Of a stretch of 64,000 nt of DNA, positions 22,833 through 34,776 are shown piece by piece (within the stretch, counting starts at the first letter, position 1; the number at the start of each line of letters is the position of its first letter). Made by a program: the position numbers and the translations under genes. The stretch spans positions 2,976,001-3,040,000 of the forward strand of contig OW051493.1 of the NCBI GenBank assembly GCA_932521035.1, written 5' to 3'. This DNA comes from Oscheius dolichura. Lineage: Eukaryota; Nematoda; Chromadorea; Rhabditida; Rhabditidae. The notes under the pieces were generated by a model. It ran no database searches. It worked only from the letters and a program-made list of their open reading frames with translations, and was not told where the DNA came from.

Positions 22833-25800
22833 ATGGCGCAGCGGTTTAGGGGCTTACACCCCGCGTCTGTGATAGTCTTCCTCATCGGCGTCGTCTTGGG
22901 GATTACCGGCGTCACTCTGGCCATTGTATTTGGTGTTAAATGTGAGTTGGGGAGGATGGCTGCAGACGCTATAAAGATTGGAACATTTGCACCTTTTTGC
23001 CATAGGAAAGAGCGGAGATAGGGTTAGCCTAATGGAATTGCTGATAAGCTTTTCCGGAAGGATGGCCAGCCCCTCCCTTGTTGAATTATGGTCGGGGCAA
23101 AGTTGGAACACCAGCTGGACAGGGCATCCGGGTCCAACCTTCACAATTTCTTTATCAAATAACTTCTTGGAGTGAGTAGAAGGGACAGTGTACCGAACAT
23201 TGCTTCTGACCCGCCCCCGCCGTCTTCGGAGACAGTGTGCCAGTCAAAATTCCATCCCCAAGGCGTTACTAATGACAGTAGCTCCGGACAGAGAGAGTTA
23301 TATCCTGGTAAACATCTTTTCCAGGTAATAACAGTTGTCCCGTCTGTCCATCCGCATCCTCCCCTCCAAATTCCCTGACGGACTGTGATGCCAAATTGTT
23401 CACTATCAGAACAGGAGTGGATCCAAGTACAGGGATCACCTGGTCCGACGACTTGACCAACAGCTCGAGTACAGCGTTCCAAAATGCGTCTAATACTGTA
23501 GGGCAGTCCGTAAGTCTCAATCTGTTCCTCTTCTAACCACCCTCCAGCTTACGGATGCTCTAGATGGCTCCTCCTCTTTAGCACGGGTCTCCCAGCTCGA
23601 TGCCCAGTCTGTAAAATACGTAGTTATTGTAACAAAATTTGAGTAGGACAATTAACTAGAAGAAAGTATCATCTAGTTTAGAAGGGGCCAAAAGGACATG
23701 GTCATAGCCTACGCATCGGCAGCGGTGACGGGTGAGACGGCAGTTATTGGTGGCTTTGACAATGTAACCGCGGTGGCTACGGAACGGCTTAACGACACGA
23801 CCTCCGCAGTCAATCCAGCTGTAAATAGTCAGTTTGGCATTATATTTCGAGGTAAAGCGTTCTATTTTAGTCGATTCCATGCAATTTTGCAACGAGCCTA
23901 ATACGGATCTCAACAGTACTGGCCCCTCTCCGCCCACCCCGTCCACCTGCCCTTCCCCAACAGAGCTTCCCACGACTTGTCCTCCTCCCATCACCTGCCC
24001 CACGACCTCTGCCACTTGTGAACCTTGCCCTGCTTCCACTTGTCCCACCACTTCCCCTGTAACCAGTGAGGCTTGTTCTCCCCCTACAATCTGCCCCACC
24101 AACAGTTCTATAACCTGTGAACCTTGTCCAACTGTCTCCCTGTCTACCTGCCAGCCTTGCCCCACTACTAACTGCCCTACCCAGTCCTCTCTTCCCCCAG
24201 ACGGAACATGTCCTCCTCCTGTGGTCTGCCCTACCAGCACTACTACTTCTGGGCCTTGTGATTGTTCCACCCCCTCTTCTACCAGTACCGCCTCGGGGCC
24301 AACCATTCTTTCGACTACTTTATTCACCCTCGGCCCAACCAATACTCCTTGTCCAGTTTGCCCTGAACCGACTTCCTGTCCAACTGGAACAGGGATCACT
24401 TGCCCGGCATGCCATGACTGTCCCACTTCTCTTCCTCCGGTCACATACCCATCAGTTACTTGTCCCGAACCAACTTGTCCAACAGTTACAAGTCCCACTG
24501 GAACAGTCACGTGTCCGGAGCCGACCTGCCCCGCAGTTACGTGCCCTGAGATCACCTGTCCAACTGGAAGTACTGTGTCGTCAACAAGTGGTACCCCAAT
24601 GACGGCCACGTCTTCGCCAAGTACTACGAGCACGGTAACCACCAGCCCAGTGACGACGTCTGCCTCTACGACCCCTGGGCCTACCACGACGTCCTCCACA
24701 ACGTCCTCCACAACGTCCTCCACAACGTCCTCCACAACGTCTCCTCCGACAAGCTCAGCAACACCAGAGACGTGCCCTCCGTGTCAATGCACAACACCTT
24801 TCTGGAGCAGTACCCCTTCAACTAGTGCCACTTCATCCAGCGGGGTGACAAGTAGTTCCCCCGCTACGAGCACCGCGGCAACTGGAGGAAGCACAAGCAG
24901 TTCTCCTGGCAGTACAACGGCGGCTACTTCGCCCTCATCCTCCACAGCAACTTCTGGCAGTAGTTCCGCTACAGTTGTGACAACTGCTCCCGCAAGCTCA
25001 ATGGGGACGACTACTGCCACGGTGCCTAGCACATCCACCGCTGGTAGTTCGACAGCTTCTCCGAGTACTACACAAGGATCAACAAGTAGTGGTTCAACCC
25101 CTGTGTCAACCCTAAGCACAACAAGTACCACAGGCGGCACAACACCGACAGAGACGACGCCTGTCTCTTCTTCTACTCCGAGCACAATAACAACTGCTGG
25201 TACTTCGGGATCGACTGCTGGGTCTACTCTTACAACCACGGCGCCCGGTTCTAGTTCAGCCAGTTCAAGCAGCTCGCCAGGAACGACTGCAGGATCCACG
25301 CCGACAGAAACGTCAGGTTCCTCTACGGCCACCTCTACTGCAAGTAGTCTAACAGCCACCAGCAGTACCAGTGTTCCAACCAGTAGGCTCTATTCCGCCC
25401 ACCGAAAATGAAATCACTTTAGCATCGACGGCTACTTCAGCTGGAACTACAGTAAGCTCAAGTTCGACTGCCTCTAGCCAGGGGACAACAACAGGAAGCA
25501 GTACTCCTGGGTCAACATCAACTGTAGCGTCTACGAGCAGCGTGCCATCTACTGTGAGCAGCACAGTAGAGAGTTCAAGCGGTTCTACGACCACAACACA
25601 AGCTACGACGGTTTCCACGACGATTGAACCATGTCCTGGAGGGAAATATGTCTACGACGGGGATATTGCCATCATTTTCGAGGCCACTTACCTAGCGGAT
25701 ACTGTAGCTGTGAGTATGCCCTTTCAACACAAACTAGATACTTTTAAAGCAAACTGCTCAAAATATAATGGTGAACACGTTCATCTCCACCCAGTTGCTG

Positions 25801-28282
25801 CAATATGGAAACGGTGGGAGGACAGCGACGCAGAAGGGTGGATACGATATTGGTCAGCTAACCAGGATCCTGGCCGCCCCCTATCCCAATCCCGGTTCTC
25901 ATCCACTCCCCATTTCTTTTAGCGGTGGACCACAGTAGGCTAAAAAGGGGGACAGTGTAAATGAGTACAGATCGGCAGCCGCCTTCAACGCCACTCTGAT
26001 CACAGTGGACCTGACCATCGATAACACTGATGCAGATGCACGGATCGACGAGTAGGGACAGTTCAGATGACGTTATTTCAAACTTTAGCGGACTACAGTA
26101 TACCATCAAAGCCATTGACCGGGGGAATTATAGTGCGGCTATGATTATAGCCATCAGGTGGGAAGGTCCGTCTATTCCTGAGAGTATCCTCCTTCCAGTG
26201 ATGATTTCCTAGCCGAGGCGACTGCCTCCGCCCAGCAGTTACAAGCCATGGGATATCATATCTTTACGGTGGCTCTGAATAGCACAAAAAACTTCTCCTC
26301 GTTGGCCAGCGATGCCGACTCGGTCTTTACCCTTCCTAATCCGAAGATATCCGGAGATGCCCAGAAGATCTCCCTTGCTATTGGTGATTTTCTTGGTAGG
26401 GTCTGAAATAAGAAAGGATATACAGTAATCCTTCAGTTTCCCAGTCGTATCAATGTGTGGGAGCGACGACAGCCCCGACGGAATCGACGGCGGCCAGTGT
26501 CACCGCGCAGTCGACGACAATGAGCTCGACAACGGTCTCCTCCTGCCAGGAGGAATACCTCATCCAGGATGTCATCTACATGTTCGAGGATACTGTAACA
26601 GCTCCAGCACTTTCCAATGTGAGTTATCTGGATGATAAAAGACGAGAACTTCAGCTGAGCGCCACCTTCCTAACCACGTTGATCCCCCTGGCACAGTCGG
26701 ATCTCCACGGCTCGGGAAAAGTCTCACCCTATTCTGTATTCTCTATGCTACCGTATCCAGACTCGAGAGACACGTGTATAGGTGTCAACTGTGATTTTGG
26801 AGCGGTAAGAAAGACGAATTGTGTAAGGAAAAAGAAGTTTAGGTTCCCCTTACAGCTGTCCCGTTCTACGCGACGACATTCGTAACCGCTGCCAATATCT
26901 TCGAAGTACAGGCCAGCGCCGATGGAATAAATGAGTAGGCCATCCTTTTCACACTAGAGTTCTGTTTCCAGTGGTCTTGTCTTCTCTCAAAACTTACCAA
27001 TGGCAGATACTTCGCCGAGGAACGACGACAGGGACCAGATAATTGTCCTCTTTGCCAACAGGTACCGTAATCTCCCCATTTCAACAGGCTTTTATAGCGC
27101 AAATGGTGTGGCGAAAGCAGAGCCAACAGCTACCAATCTGAAAGGACAAAATGTCGGGATAATTACGGTAGCGGTTGGAGGATCGTATCTGCTCCAGTCA
27201 CTCTCCTCTCCCCAGTTCAGCGTACACCATCTTAACTCGACAACTGACCCGAAGCACCTCGCTCAGGAAATAATTGCCGATATGGGTCGGAATATCTTCC
27301 AGAGGGTTGATCATCTACCTTGTAGCAAGTCTGGGAACCAGCTGTAATTTGACGGCAACTACCAGCAATCCAGTCACCGGAGTGACAGGGCTGACAGCCA
27401 GCAGCCAGACCCCGGCTACCAGTGTCTCAACCACGATGGCCACGACGACGACTACTCTACGCGTCTGTACGGAACAGTATATCAAGCGGGACGTTGTCTA
27501 CATGTTCGAGGATACGGTAGACGACAACCAGGTTTTATCTACGGTATTTTCAAGTAAAATGAAAAAGTTTCTCTGTTCAGATGAGTGCCACCTTCCTGAA
27601 TACCCTGATCCCGCTGGCTCAGAGAGACCTGCGCGGGTCTGGAAAAAATTCAGCCTACTCCAACTTCTCAATTCTTTCTTATCCCGACTCGGATGACACT
27701 TGTATCGGGTTCAATTGTAATTTTGGCCAGGTAAACTCCCGGGATTTCGAACGAAAGGAATTTAGGTGCAACTGGAATCGGTAGGAAGCTACACGGCGGC
27801 CTTCCTTATCGCTGCTAATGTTTATGAGGTGAACTCAACGACCAACGGAATCAACGAGTTAGCCAGCTCGTTATCCTGACAATAACACCATTTCAGCGGT
27901 CTCACCTATTCTCAAACATTGCATACGGCAGATGGGACGCCGAGGAACGACGGCAGGGAAGAGATCATCGTCCTCTTCGCTAATAGGTACCGTAATCTCG
28001 TCTAAACTTATTTATTTTCTCAGCGACAACGGAGTAGCGACAGCACAAGCAACAGCTAAAGATCTAATGGATCAAAATATCGGAATAATTACCGTAGCCG
28101 TTGGAGGATCATATAAGCTTGACCCTCTGTCCTCCCCTGGCTTCGCGGTGCATCTGCTGGACTCGTCGACTGATCCGAATCGGCTGGCTCAAGCCATTAT
28201 CACAGATATGGGTAATAAGAACTTTCTTTGATCCATAAGAGTTCCATTTTCAGAAAGTTTAGGCACTGAATGCATCGTCTAG
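22833..28282 (+). CDS. Type II membrane mucin with SEA domain and three vWA-like domains
   Basis: The ATG is at 22833. Residues 1-37 are a short cytoplasmic tail plus one membrane helix (VIVFLIGVVLGITGVTLAIVF). Exons at about 23390-23820 encode a SEA-type domain (ITWSDDLTNSSSTAFQNASN and MVIAYASAAV). The exon from 23871 holds Cys-Pro repeats (TCPEPTCP, CEPCP) and then about 300 residues of Ser/Thr mucin ending near 25625. Three related vWA-like domains follow: about 25640-26405, 26560-27290 and 27480-28282. They share VIYMFEDTV-type first strands, MSATFLxTLIPLAQ helices, SYPDSxDTCIGxNC and VGIITVAVGGSY. The normal MIDAS motif DxSxS is replaced by EDTV or EATY, so metal-dependent ligand binding is doubtful. 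Many introns are 36-60 nt. The stop is at 28280-28282, with AATAAA about 55 nt later. Exons between 22940 and 23390 are not resolved. It probably coats an apical or cuticular surface (inference). Confidence 0.85.
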
Positions 28283-28405
28283 TCCTCCATGGTCATTACA
28301 AATCACTACTCGGGCTCCCCACAATTGATCTTTCATAATAAAAGAAATGCCTATTTACAAATAAAATACATGATTTATTATTTACTGGTGTCTTTTTGTA
28401 CAGAA

Positions 28406-30563
28406 CTAGCAGCGGAAGAAGTCGCTGACCAGCTGGACTCCTTGAACCTCCTTGGTGGGCATGTCATAATCCGAGACCTGGAGAATACCTCAATTTTGGG
28501 GATGGGGTTAAAGAACAGACCGAGCTCTCGTCAAAGATCCAATAATTGGTCTCGTCCTTTGGGATTCCTGATCGAGTGTCGGCCGGCATATTGGGGAAGA
28601 AGCGATTCTTATCGTTGAGAAGGGAGGGCGTGTTGTCGACAACGTTGTATGTGGCGAAGACATTCCCCTGGAATTATCCCATACTCTATCCAGGGTGGCC
28701 TCTTACCGAGAGGAGGATGACACTCCCGTTGTTCATTGGGAAAGCGCCCTGGGGATAGAAGAGGACACGCTCGTGGAGTTCTCTCGGGAAGTCGCGAGCC
28801 TCGCTTAATAGTCGAAGTTAAGAGGAAAGGGGAGGTATTACTTGAAGGAGACGCCGTCGAATTCGTAGCCGTAGATGGTCCTCTCGGTGAAGAGGAGGGT
28901 CAGCCCGTTGGATGTGACAGTCGCGTTGACAAACTGCGGCCCACGGGGGAAGACCTGAAATTATCCTCTTCACAATAAGGGAGAATCTGCCCACATCCTG
29001 GATCTTCCTTCCCCGGTCGGCGAATTGCCGATCCTTTGCTGTGTAGACCTTGTCTCCTCGGAAGACGAGCCAGTTGTTATCTTGTACTGAAAGGGGTGTT
29101 TATAAGAAACATGGAAAGGAACAGACCATTGGTGACAGAGTCCACGTACTGGGGGCATCCTCCCTCGGAGAGATCTTTCCGGGGAGGAAGTGGTCCGTGG
29201 GTCGACTGACCCAGCAGGCCCTTGACGGCGATGGCCAGGAGGACTGGCAGAGGAGGAAGCATCTCAAAGAGTGGCGTCTGAGCTGAAATGGACGGGGCAC
29301 ATGGGAGCCATTCATAAACATTAGGGGGGACGACTTTTTGTCAGCCCAGAGCAGATGGCCACTGGCACATGGATTGACTCTGGAGGAAAAAGAAGGATGG
29401 TGTAAAGAGGAAATGAAGGGGAAAGTTTGGGACGCGTTGCCAGGGAAACTGTCCGGAGGAGGGAAAACAACTCGGAGGACTTACTATAGAGCCGTCTGAA
29501 GGCGATCTTGTCGATGTTGGGAATGTCGTCCAGTGTTCCGAATGGCACAAGGGCCGGCTTCAACATCGGATACATCACGGACCTGAGCTTTCCCCCATTT
29601 CCCTCTGGATTACAGGGCCCTACCCGCGGTAAAATGAGTGATGGAGGCCTAGAGTGTGACCAATTTGGTGTAACAGAGTGTGGAACACGGAAACACCTCT
29701 CTGAAATGGTCACATTCCCTTCGAGACCAAAAAGAACGCACCGGGATATGGCTACGGTAGCCCCAGAGTCTCTTACTGTCCAGGATTATCTGACTCTTGA
29801 CGGGCTTAGAAGCGACGGCGGCCACTGAAAAGGGGAGGATCAGATGGGAGAGGGAGACGGCCACCATTCATGAAGGGGTCCTTCATATCCTCGAAGGAGA
29901 TGACAATATCGGCTGCCTCGTTCTTGGATTCAACAAAATTGAGGCCGGTCCCCTTTCGCCACTTCTCAAAGGCCTCATCTACCGCTTCCCTAAAGGGAGA
30001 TTGGCCGTCTTCCCAAAAGAGGCGACTCACTTTGTTTGGGAGGCGGAGAGCGAGGTTGGGTTATTCTTGACAAACCAGGTGATGGTCTTCTTTGTCCACA
30101 AATCGCTCTTTGGTAGATCTGTATCATTTTGTACCCGCCGTGCCCCCTCCTCCGGTTACCTTCGAGTGGCTGTCCTTGGAACATGTCCCTGTTCCCGCAA
30201 CGGTACTCATCGAACTTGGCCTGGCTGGGGACATCAATTGTGCCTGACTGGAAGTAGAGGAACTCTCGCTGGAACCGTCTGAATCACTCGATTTTGGGGA
30301 AGGGGGCTCTGTTTACTGGAGAGCGGTCATGAGATCTTCCTTGCTGGGTTCTAGCACCTTCTCCGTGTTCTTTGTCTTCGGGGGAGACATGTACCCGAAC
30401 CGGTAGAGATATTGCTAGATTCTCTTATTTACGGGAGGAGAGGGGCGGATCGAACCTTGGCCTCCTGCTCGAGGCGGTCCTTGATGGCCGAGTTCTCCAA
30501 GCTGCCATCTGTCCCAGGAGCCGTGGCTGAGACTGCGCCGACTAGGCACAATAACAGCAACAT
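28406..30563 (-). CDS. Matrix metalloproteinase-like protein with hemopexin domain; catalytic Glu replaced
   Basis: The ATG is at 30563 (signal peptide MLLLLCLVGAVSA). The pro-domain has QYLYRFGYM and a cysteine switch, YRCGNRD. The catalytic domain starts with KKTITWFVKNNPTSLS and EAVDEAFEKWRKGTGLNFVE and continues to IVISFED. The zinc site at about 29685-29640 reads HQIGHTLGLHH instead of HExxHxxGxxH: the three His are kept but Glu is Gln (codon CAA). The loop that normally binds structural zinc (HGD...FDG...AHA) is shortened and lacks its His residues. The Met-turn SVMYPMLKP follows, then hemopexin repeats (YVDSVTNVQDNNWLVFRGDKVY, RTIYGYEFDG, ESSVSDYDMP) and a C-terminal FFRC. A minus-strand AATAAA lies at 28374-28379. 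The gene is intact otherwise, which suggests an expressed pseudoprotease. Confidence 0.9.
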
Positions 30564-31293
30564 TTCCGCCGCTTCTCGTCTAAAAGAAGAGGAGAAATGG
30601 GAAAAGTGAAAGGGGACGGGGAAAATAGACCAGAAAAAGATGGGCAGGGGGTATTCAGCGAAGAGAGAAAACGATAACTGGACAGGGGAGGAGGCGACCG
30701 CTGCTGTCCCTCTCCTCTCTAACAAGAACCGAGACTAACAAATGAACTTATAAATACAGGGGGGCTTTCTGAACAGAAGAAGTGAAGATTTCTTTGAAAA
30801 TCAATGATCTTTTTGGGTAGTAAACTGGGCGGACGACGGGTTCTCGGCTGACTGACCCGCGCTCCCCTAACATATATCAAGAACACACAAAAATGAAAAC
30901 GACGACGCTCTTCGCCCCGTGGAACGCGAGGGGACAAAGGTGACGTTGAAGAGAATCAGAGAACTGTTCCCGGCACATGCATGAGATGCTGACCCTTCTT
31001 GAATTCATCTCCCTTAGCTTCGGGGAGCAGTCTCCCTTGTGCGGGAAGTCCCGTCTATACAGTTGGGTCCTCGTCCTCCGGATCCTTCCTGGAAAATCTT
31101 CAAATAGGGCACTTATCCACATTCCCTTTTCCTGTAAAACGTTGGCCTGTACAGAGAAGTCCATAATTTACGGCTCTGAACAAGTCAGAACTTCTACAAA
31201 AGCGAATGCCATCTTCCATAATTGTCGTCTGCTCAACTGTCGGAAGGTCGGCTCTCTTCGCTGTCCAATTCTACAACTGTGACTATTTCAGCT
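30564..31293. other. Divergent upstream region between metalloprotease and 4-TM gene
   Basis: The two genes point away from each other, so both promoters should lie here. No extra exon is supported. The downstream end finishes with ACTATTTCAG two bases before the next ATG, a candidate trans-splice acceptor. Confidence 0.45.
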
Positions 31294-32269
31294 ATGGGAA
31301 GTGATCGCAGTGATCAGTCTCGCAGCATCCGCAGCCAGAAGCGATACTACATTTCTCGCAGTTCGAAGGGATCGTCCAGGACTTCGAAGAGGTCGTCTCG
31401 CAGCTCGAGGAAGTCTTCCCGCGGCTCTCGTCGATCTTCCCGGACTTCGAGAAGGAGCTACGTGAAGTCGTCTCGCGAGGTGTTGAAGGATCTGTGGTCG
31501 GAGTACCGTGCCCTGTACCAGGAGAAGCGTGCCAATGCGCACCAGAAGAAGACCTGCGGCTCGTACCTGGAGGCGGCCCTGGTCGGCATCCAGGCCCTGT
31601 CCCTCACCGGCCTCATCTTCACCGTCGTCTTCACAGCCATCAAGACGTCGTTCCAAGACGAGATGCTCAATATCATCAGCCGGGCATTCTTTGAGGTTCG
31701 TCGCTTCCATTTTTAAACAGATACTCTTTCCGGTTTAGTTGATTTTGACGGTGGTCGTCGTCGGCACGATCAACCGCCAGCGCCAGGCGGCGCGCAGCAT
31801 CGTCGTGTCCCTCTACCTGGTCGCCGTGGTGGCCGACGCCTTCCTGCTCGAACAGAAGATGCGAGGCAACTGGCAGTTCTTCTGCAAGAAGAACGACACC
31901 AACTGCATTGGATTCGTGGGCTTCCGCTCCAGCTACATGTTCAATATGATGATCTGTGCCACCCTGCACATGTTCGGCGCCCTCTTCGCCACCCTGGCCA
32001 TGAATCTCCAGTCGCAGGCCGAGGCCGACAGCCGCGGGGCCGACTACATGCGGATGGCCATCGAGAAGAACAGAAAGCTGAGGAAGAGGCAGAGGAGGCA
32101 GACGAAGAAGCTCAAGAAGAAGCAGAGGAACTCCATCCGGGTCATCAGCAGCTCGGAGTTTTCGTCGATGACATCGAAGACGGCCAGCTCCAAGTCGACG
32201 AGGAGGAACTCGAAGAGCAGCAAGAGGTCCAGTCGAAGAACTCCCAAGGCCAGCTACGGCAGCGTTTGA
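31294..32269 (+). CDS. Multi-pass membrane protein with RS-rich cytoplasmic tails
   Basis: The ATG at 31294 is preceded at 31291 by an acceptor-like TTTCAG. One intron (about 31695-31738) splits two exons. The N-terminus (about residues 1-60) is a run of SSR/RSS/KSSR repeats. Then come four hydrophobic segments: ALVGIQALSLTGLIFTVVF, LILTVVVVGTI, SIVVSLYLVAVVADAFLL, and a last one around SSYMFNMMICATLHMFGALF. A loop with NWQFFCKKNDTNC lies between the last two. The C-terminal tail is Lys/Arg-rich, ending KSSKRSSRRTPKASYGSV. Stop 32267-32269 is followed by AATAAA near 32336. The four helices and the Cys-containing loop recall tetraspan folds such as claudin/PMP22, but there is no signature match, so the function is unknown. 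Codon use is more GC-rich (CTG, GCC, AAG) than in the flanking DNA, which suggests high expression. Confidence 0.75.
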
Positions 32270-33002
32270 ACAGAAGCCTTCTCTTCTCAAACGTCTTATT
32301 ATGTGTTGTGATGCCGTAGATGCATTGACCGGCCGAATAAATCTTCTGGCAAAGGAGTTCTCTTGTTTATTTGAGGGGGGGACGCGAGGTGGCCGGGGAT
32401 TATTTATGTTTCGTCCCGTCTTCTGAAACCTTTGTCCTCCTTCTGAATTCCTACCTCCGTATTCTAAACTAACGGAAGCCGCGCCTGCTCGGCCCTTGTC
32501 AGGCTCCAATTCTTATCGTCCCCTCAGCTGTCCTCCTAGTAAGACTTGATTTTACCTTTTAATAATCACACATCCTTTCATTCTACTTATCTTCGCCTTT
32601 CCGAGAGCTCCAGAATGATATTCCATAGTTAACTAGAACTCCCTCCCAAGAACTCCGGCTGCTCCTCCCCGCCCACGTCTACCACGTGGCATATGGAATG
32701 TCTTTATTATCCTCTTTTATACAATGCCCCCTTCAATCTCCAAATCATTCTCGTCTTTCCGAGAGCTCCAGAATGATACCCCGAAGTTGACCAGACTCGA
32801 TAAGTCGTTTTGTCGAAATCTTGTCAAGTCCGGTCAACGAAAGCGAAGCTCTGCCGCCCGTCAGTTCTTCGTCTGCTCTGGTCCGGGATGGTCGTCTCTC
32901 GTCTTCTTCGTCATCCGGTCGCTTTTTCTTCTTTTTTTTTTTGGGTAGTTGGGGTGGTGATAAAGAAATCCCAATGGACATCACTCGGTATCGAGTGGAT
33001 TC
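32270..33002. other. Intergenic region with a duplicated 24-bp segment
   Basis: The identical 24-bp segment CTTTCCGAGAGCTCCAGAAT plus GATA occurs at 32597-32620 and 32755-32778. Weaker similarity continues for about 20 bp after each copy. No exon is supported. Confidence 0.5.
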
Positions 33003-33121
33003 GGTCCATGCCTCTCCCGGACGAATCAGAAATCGCGTTGTGGGCTCCGATCCCGTAAAATTACGCGTCTCGTTCATTCGGGTATACTTCTTTTAATCAA
33101 AAAGCCGGGTTAGTAGGAGGG
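33003..33121 (+). repeat. Dispersed repeat, copy 1
   Basis: About 110-120 bp here resembles 47076-47185. Shared blocks in order are CATGCCTCTCCCG, AATCGCGTTGTGGGC, CGATCC, AAAATNACGCGT, TCGGGTA, CTTTT, AAAAAxCGGGT and TAGTAG. Both copies lie in the same orientation. By eye they are roughly three-quarters identical, with small gaps. Confidence 0.65.
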
Positions 33122-33385
33122 TCGGCCAATAGGACAAGCGACGAGAGACCGTCACTCGTAGCAACCTACCTTTTGAAGCTCTTCAAAAGAGGTGTCCTGG
33201 CAGTTTCCTGGCTGGTCAAGTCTTTCGTCTACCAAGACGGTCTTTGGCTCCGATAGACTGGGCTGCCAATAGGGAAACTTGAACCTCGATACACAAACCC
33301 GGCACTATCCTTTCGGCAAAATTTGTAAAATAATACTCCTTATCCATTAATTTTCCATGGCTCGTTCTTGTTTTCCAATTTTCAG

Positions 33386-33574
33386 GAATACTGGTTGGAA
33401 CACTCCTTGAAAGAAGCAGCTGAAGTGGAAGACAGCATTCAAGACAGGTTGGTAGATCTACAAAAGATGTAAACAAACAGCTTTGGAATTTCAAATTAGA
33501 AAATAAACATATTTTACAGGCGCTCAAGAAAGAAAAGATGGAAAGAGCTCCTAGAAGAGAAGAATGAATCGTAA
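33386..33574 (+). CDS. Two C-terminal exons of an unrecognised charged protein
   Basis: After an acceptor TTTTCAG (33381-33385) the frame reads EYWLEHSLKEAAEVEDSIQDR to a GT donor. A 72-nt intron follows, and an exon RSRKKRWKELLEEKNES ends at TAA 33572-33574. The junction is in frame. No convincing upstream exons were found in the 250 bp before it, so the gene may be decayed or may have distant exons. Confidence 0.3.
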
Positions 33575-34380
33575 AAGAGGGTGAATGCAAGTGACAGCAG
33601 GGAGTACAGATAAAAGGTGGCGCATTTCAAGGTTCGTTTTTAGAGATTTGTTTTGAAAATTGGAACGAAATAATTATCAAATGTGTTGTAAAACAACCCG
33701 TTAAAATTAGAAGTGGAAAATCAGCTTTTTGGTAGAAAACTGAAATACAGCAATTGAAACAGTTGGCGCAGCCAAGATTTGGAGAAATGCACTGGAGACA
33801 GAAAAAGCCACATTGGCGAATCTACTTTGTTGGCGGCCGGATTAGCGAGATGCTTTCTAGCTGGAACGGAATGGAATAATTTTTCTATGTATTTGTATCA
33901 AGGAACTTAATATCCTTTCAAACAGCAAAAAGCAGCACAACGTTCAATTTCTGGCAGAAAAATTTCTCCAATCTGTTCCAACATCTGTGGCTAATCCGGC
34001 TGTCGACAACACGTGTTGAATAAAGCGCTTGACAAAATGAAACGTGTCTAATCTAAATGAACATTGGCAAACAACAAAATTGAAAAAAAAGAATGCCCTT
34101 AGAGACTACAACCTGTATTTCTCGGCTATATCCAATTGATCTGGTATTTCTAAAACTGCTATCCAAAAATATCGGAAAGTATGTAGACAGACAGACAAAC
34201 ACTATAGCGCTTTAATAAAGAGTAGATAGCTTTGTCAAAAGCTGAAGCTTGATGAATCAATTCAATAGCTTGTTCACTTTCTGAAAACAAAATAAAAGAG
34301 CTTACTTGGAAACAAGCATGTGTTGCAGCAAGATTTTCTAAATTAGTGGTAAATGCAAGTCAAAATTTTGTATTAAAAAA
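33575..34380. other. AT-rich stretch without a gene
   Basis: This sequence is much AT-richer than most of the window and carries short A- and T-runs. No exon, RNA or repeat match is seen. Confidence 0.4.
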
Positions 34381-34776
34381 TCAATTCCATGCAACGAACG
34401 ATAATGAATCAACGTCAATGAACGGACATACAAACGGAAAGACTTTTTCAATGAAGAACAGTAAACCTAAATAGGAATAACGGCTAAAACAAAAGAAGCT
34501 TAGGAAAGGAATAACTGCGCGTAAAAACGATTCAATGCTTACAAAAACAAAAGGATATTTCTTTTCAAAGTTAGAGAAAGACTTGAAATCGTTCATTGCA
34601 TATTTCCCCAAACCTAAATGATAAGCAGCAAATATCATGAGCCATTTGCCAGACGATTCATGCTTTTTCTCTTGCAAACCACCATCCATTTCAACCGTTG
34701 CCGATCGTTCACAGGCCAAAGGCATCGAAAACAAAAGAAAGGGGACCAGTTGAATTTCAAGTGGCGGGATTTTCAA
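34381..34776 (-). CDS. Hypothetical 131-codon frame with hydrophobic segments
   Basis: An uninterrupted ATG-to-stop frame in AT-rich DNA. The peptide has hydrophobic stretches (IQLVPFLLFSMPLA, AVIPFLSFFCF, YLGLLFFIEKVFPFV) and no family I know. An open frame of this length is unusual at this base composition, which is the only support. It could equally be a spliced fragment. Confidence 0.25.
   Translation of the reverse strand: MKIPPLEIQLVPFLLFSMPLACERSATVEMDGGLQEKKHESSGKWLMIFAAYHLGLGKYAMNDFKSFSNFEKKYPFVFVSIESFLRAVIPFLSFFCFSRYSYLGLLFFIEKVFPFVCPFIDVDSLSFVAWN

Noticed and set aside
23656-24735. 359-codon open frame on the minus strand rich in V and G
   Set aside because: It is the exact antisense of the Cys-Pro/Ser-Thr mucin repeats; the composition (VVxDV, VGQVGSGQ) follows from the repeat codons. 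The plus strand has splice sites and a SEA/vWA context.
24784-25618. Minus-strand frames of 191 and 89 codons rich in V, E and P
   Set aside because: Antisense of Ser/Thr mucin codons; no start context and no splice signals.
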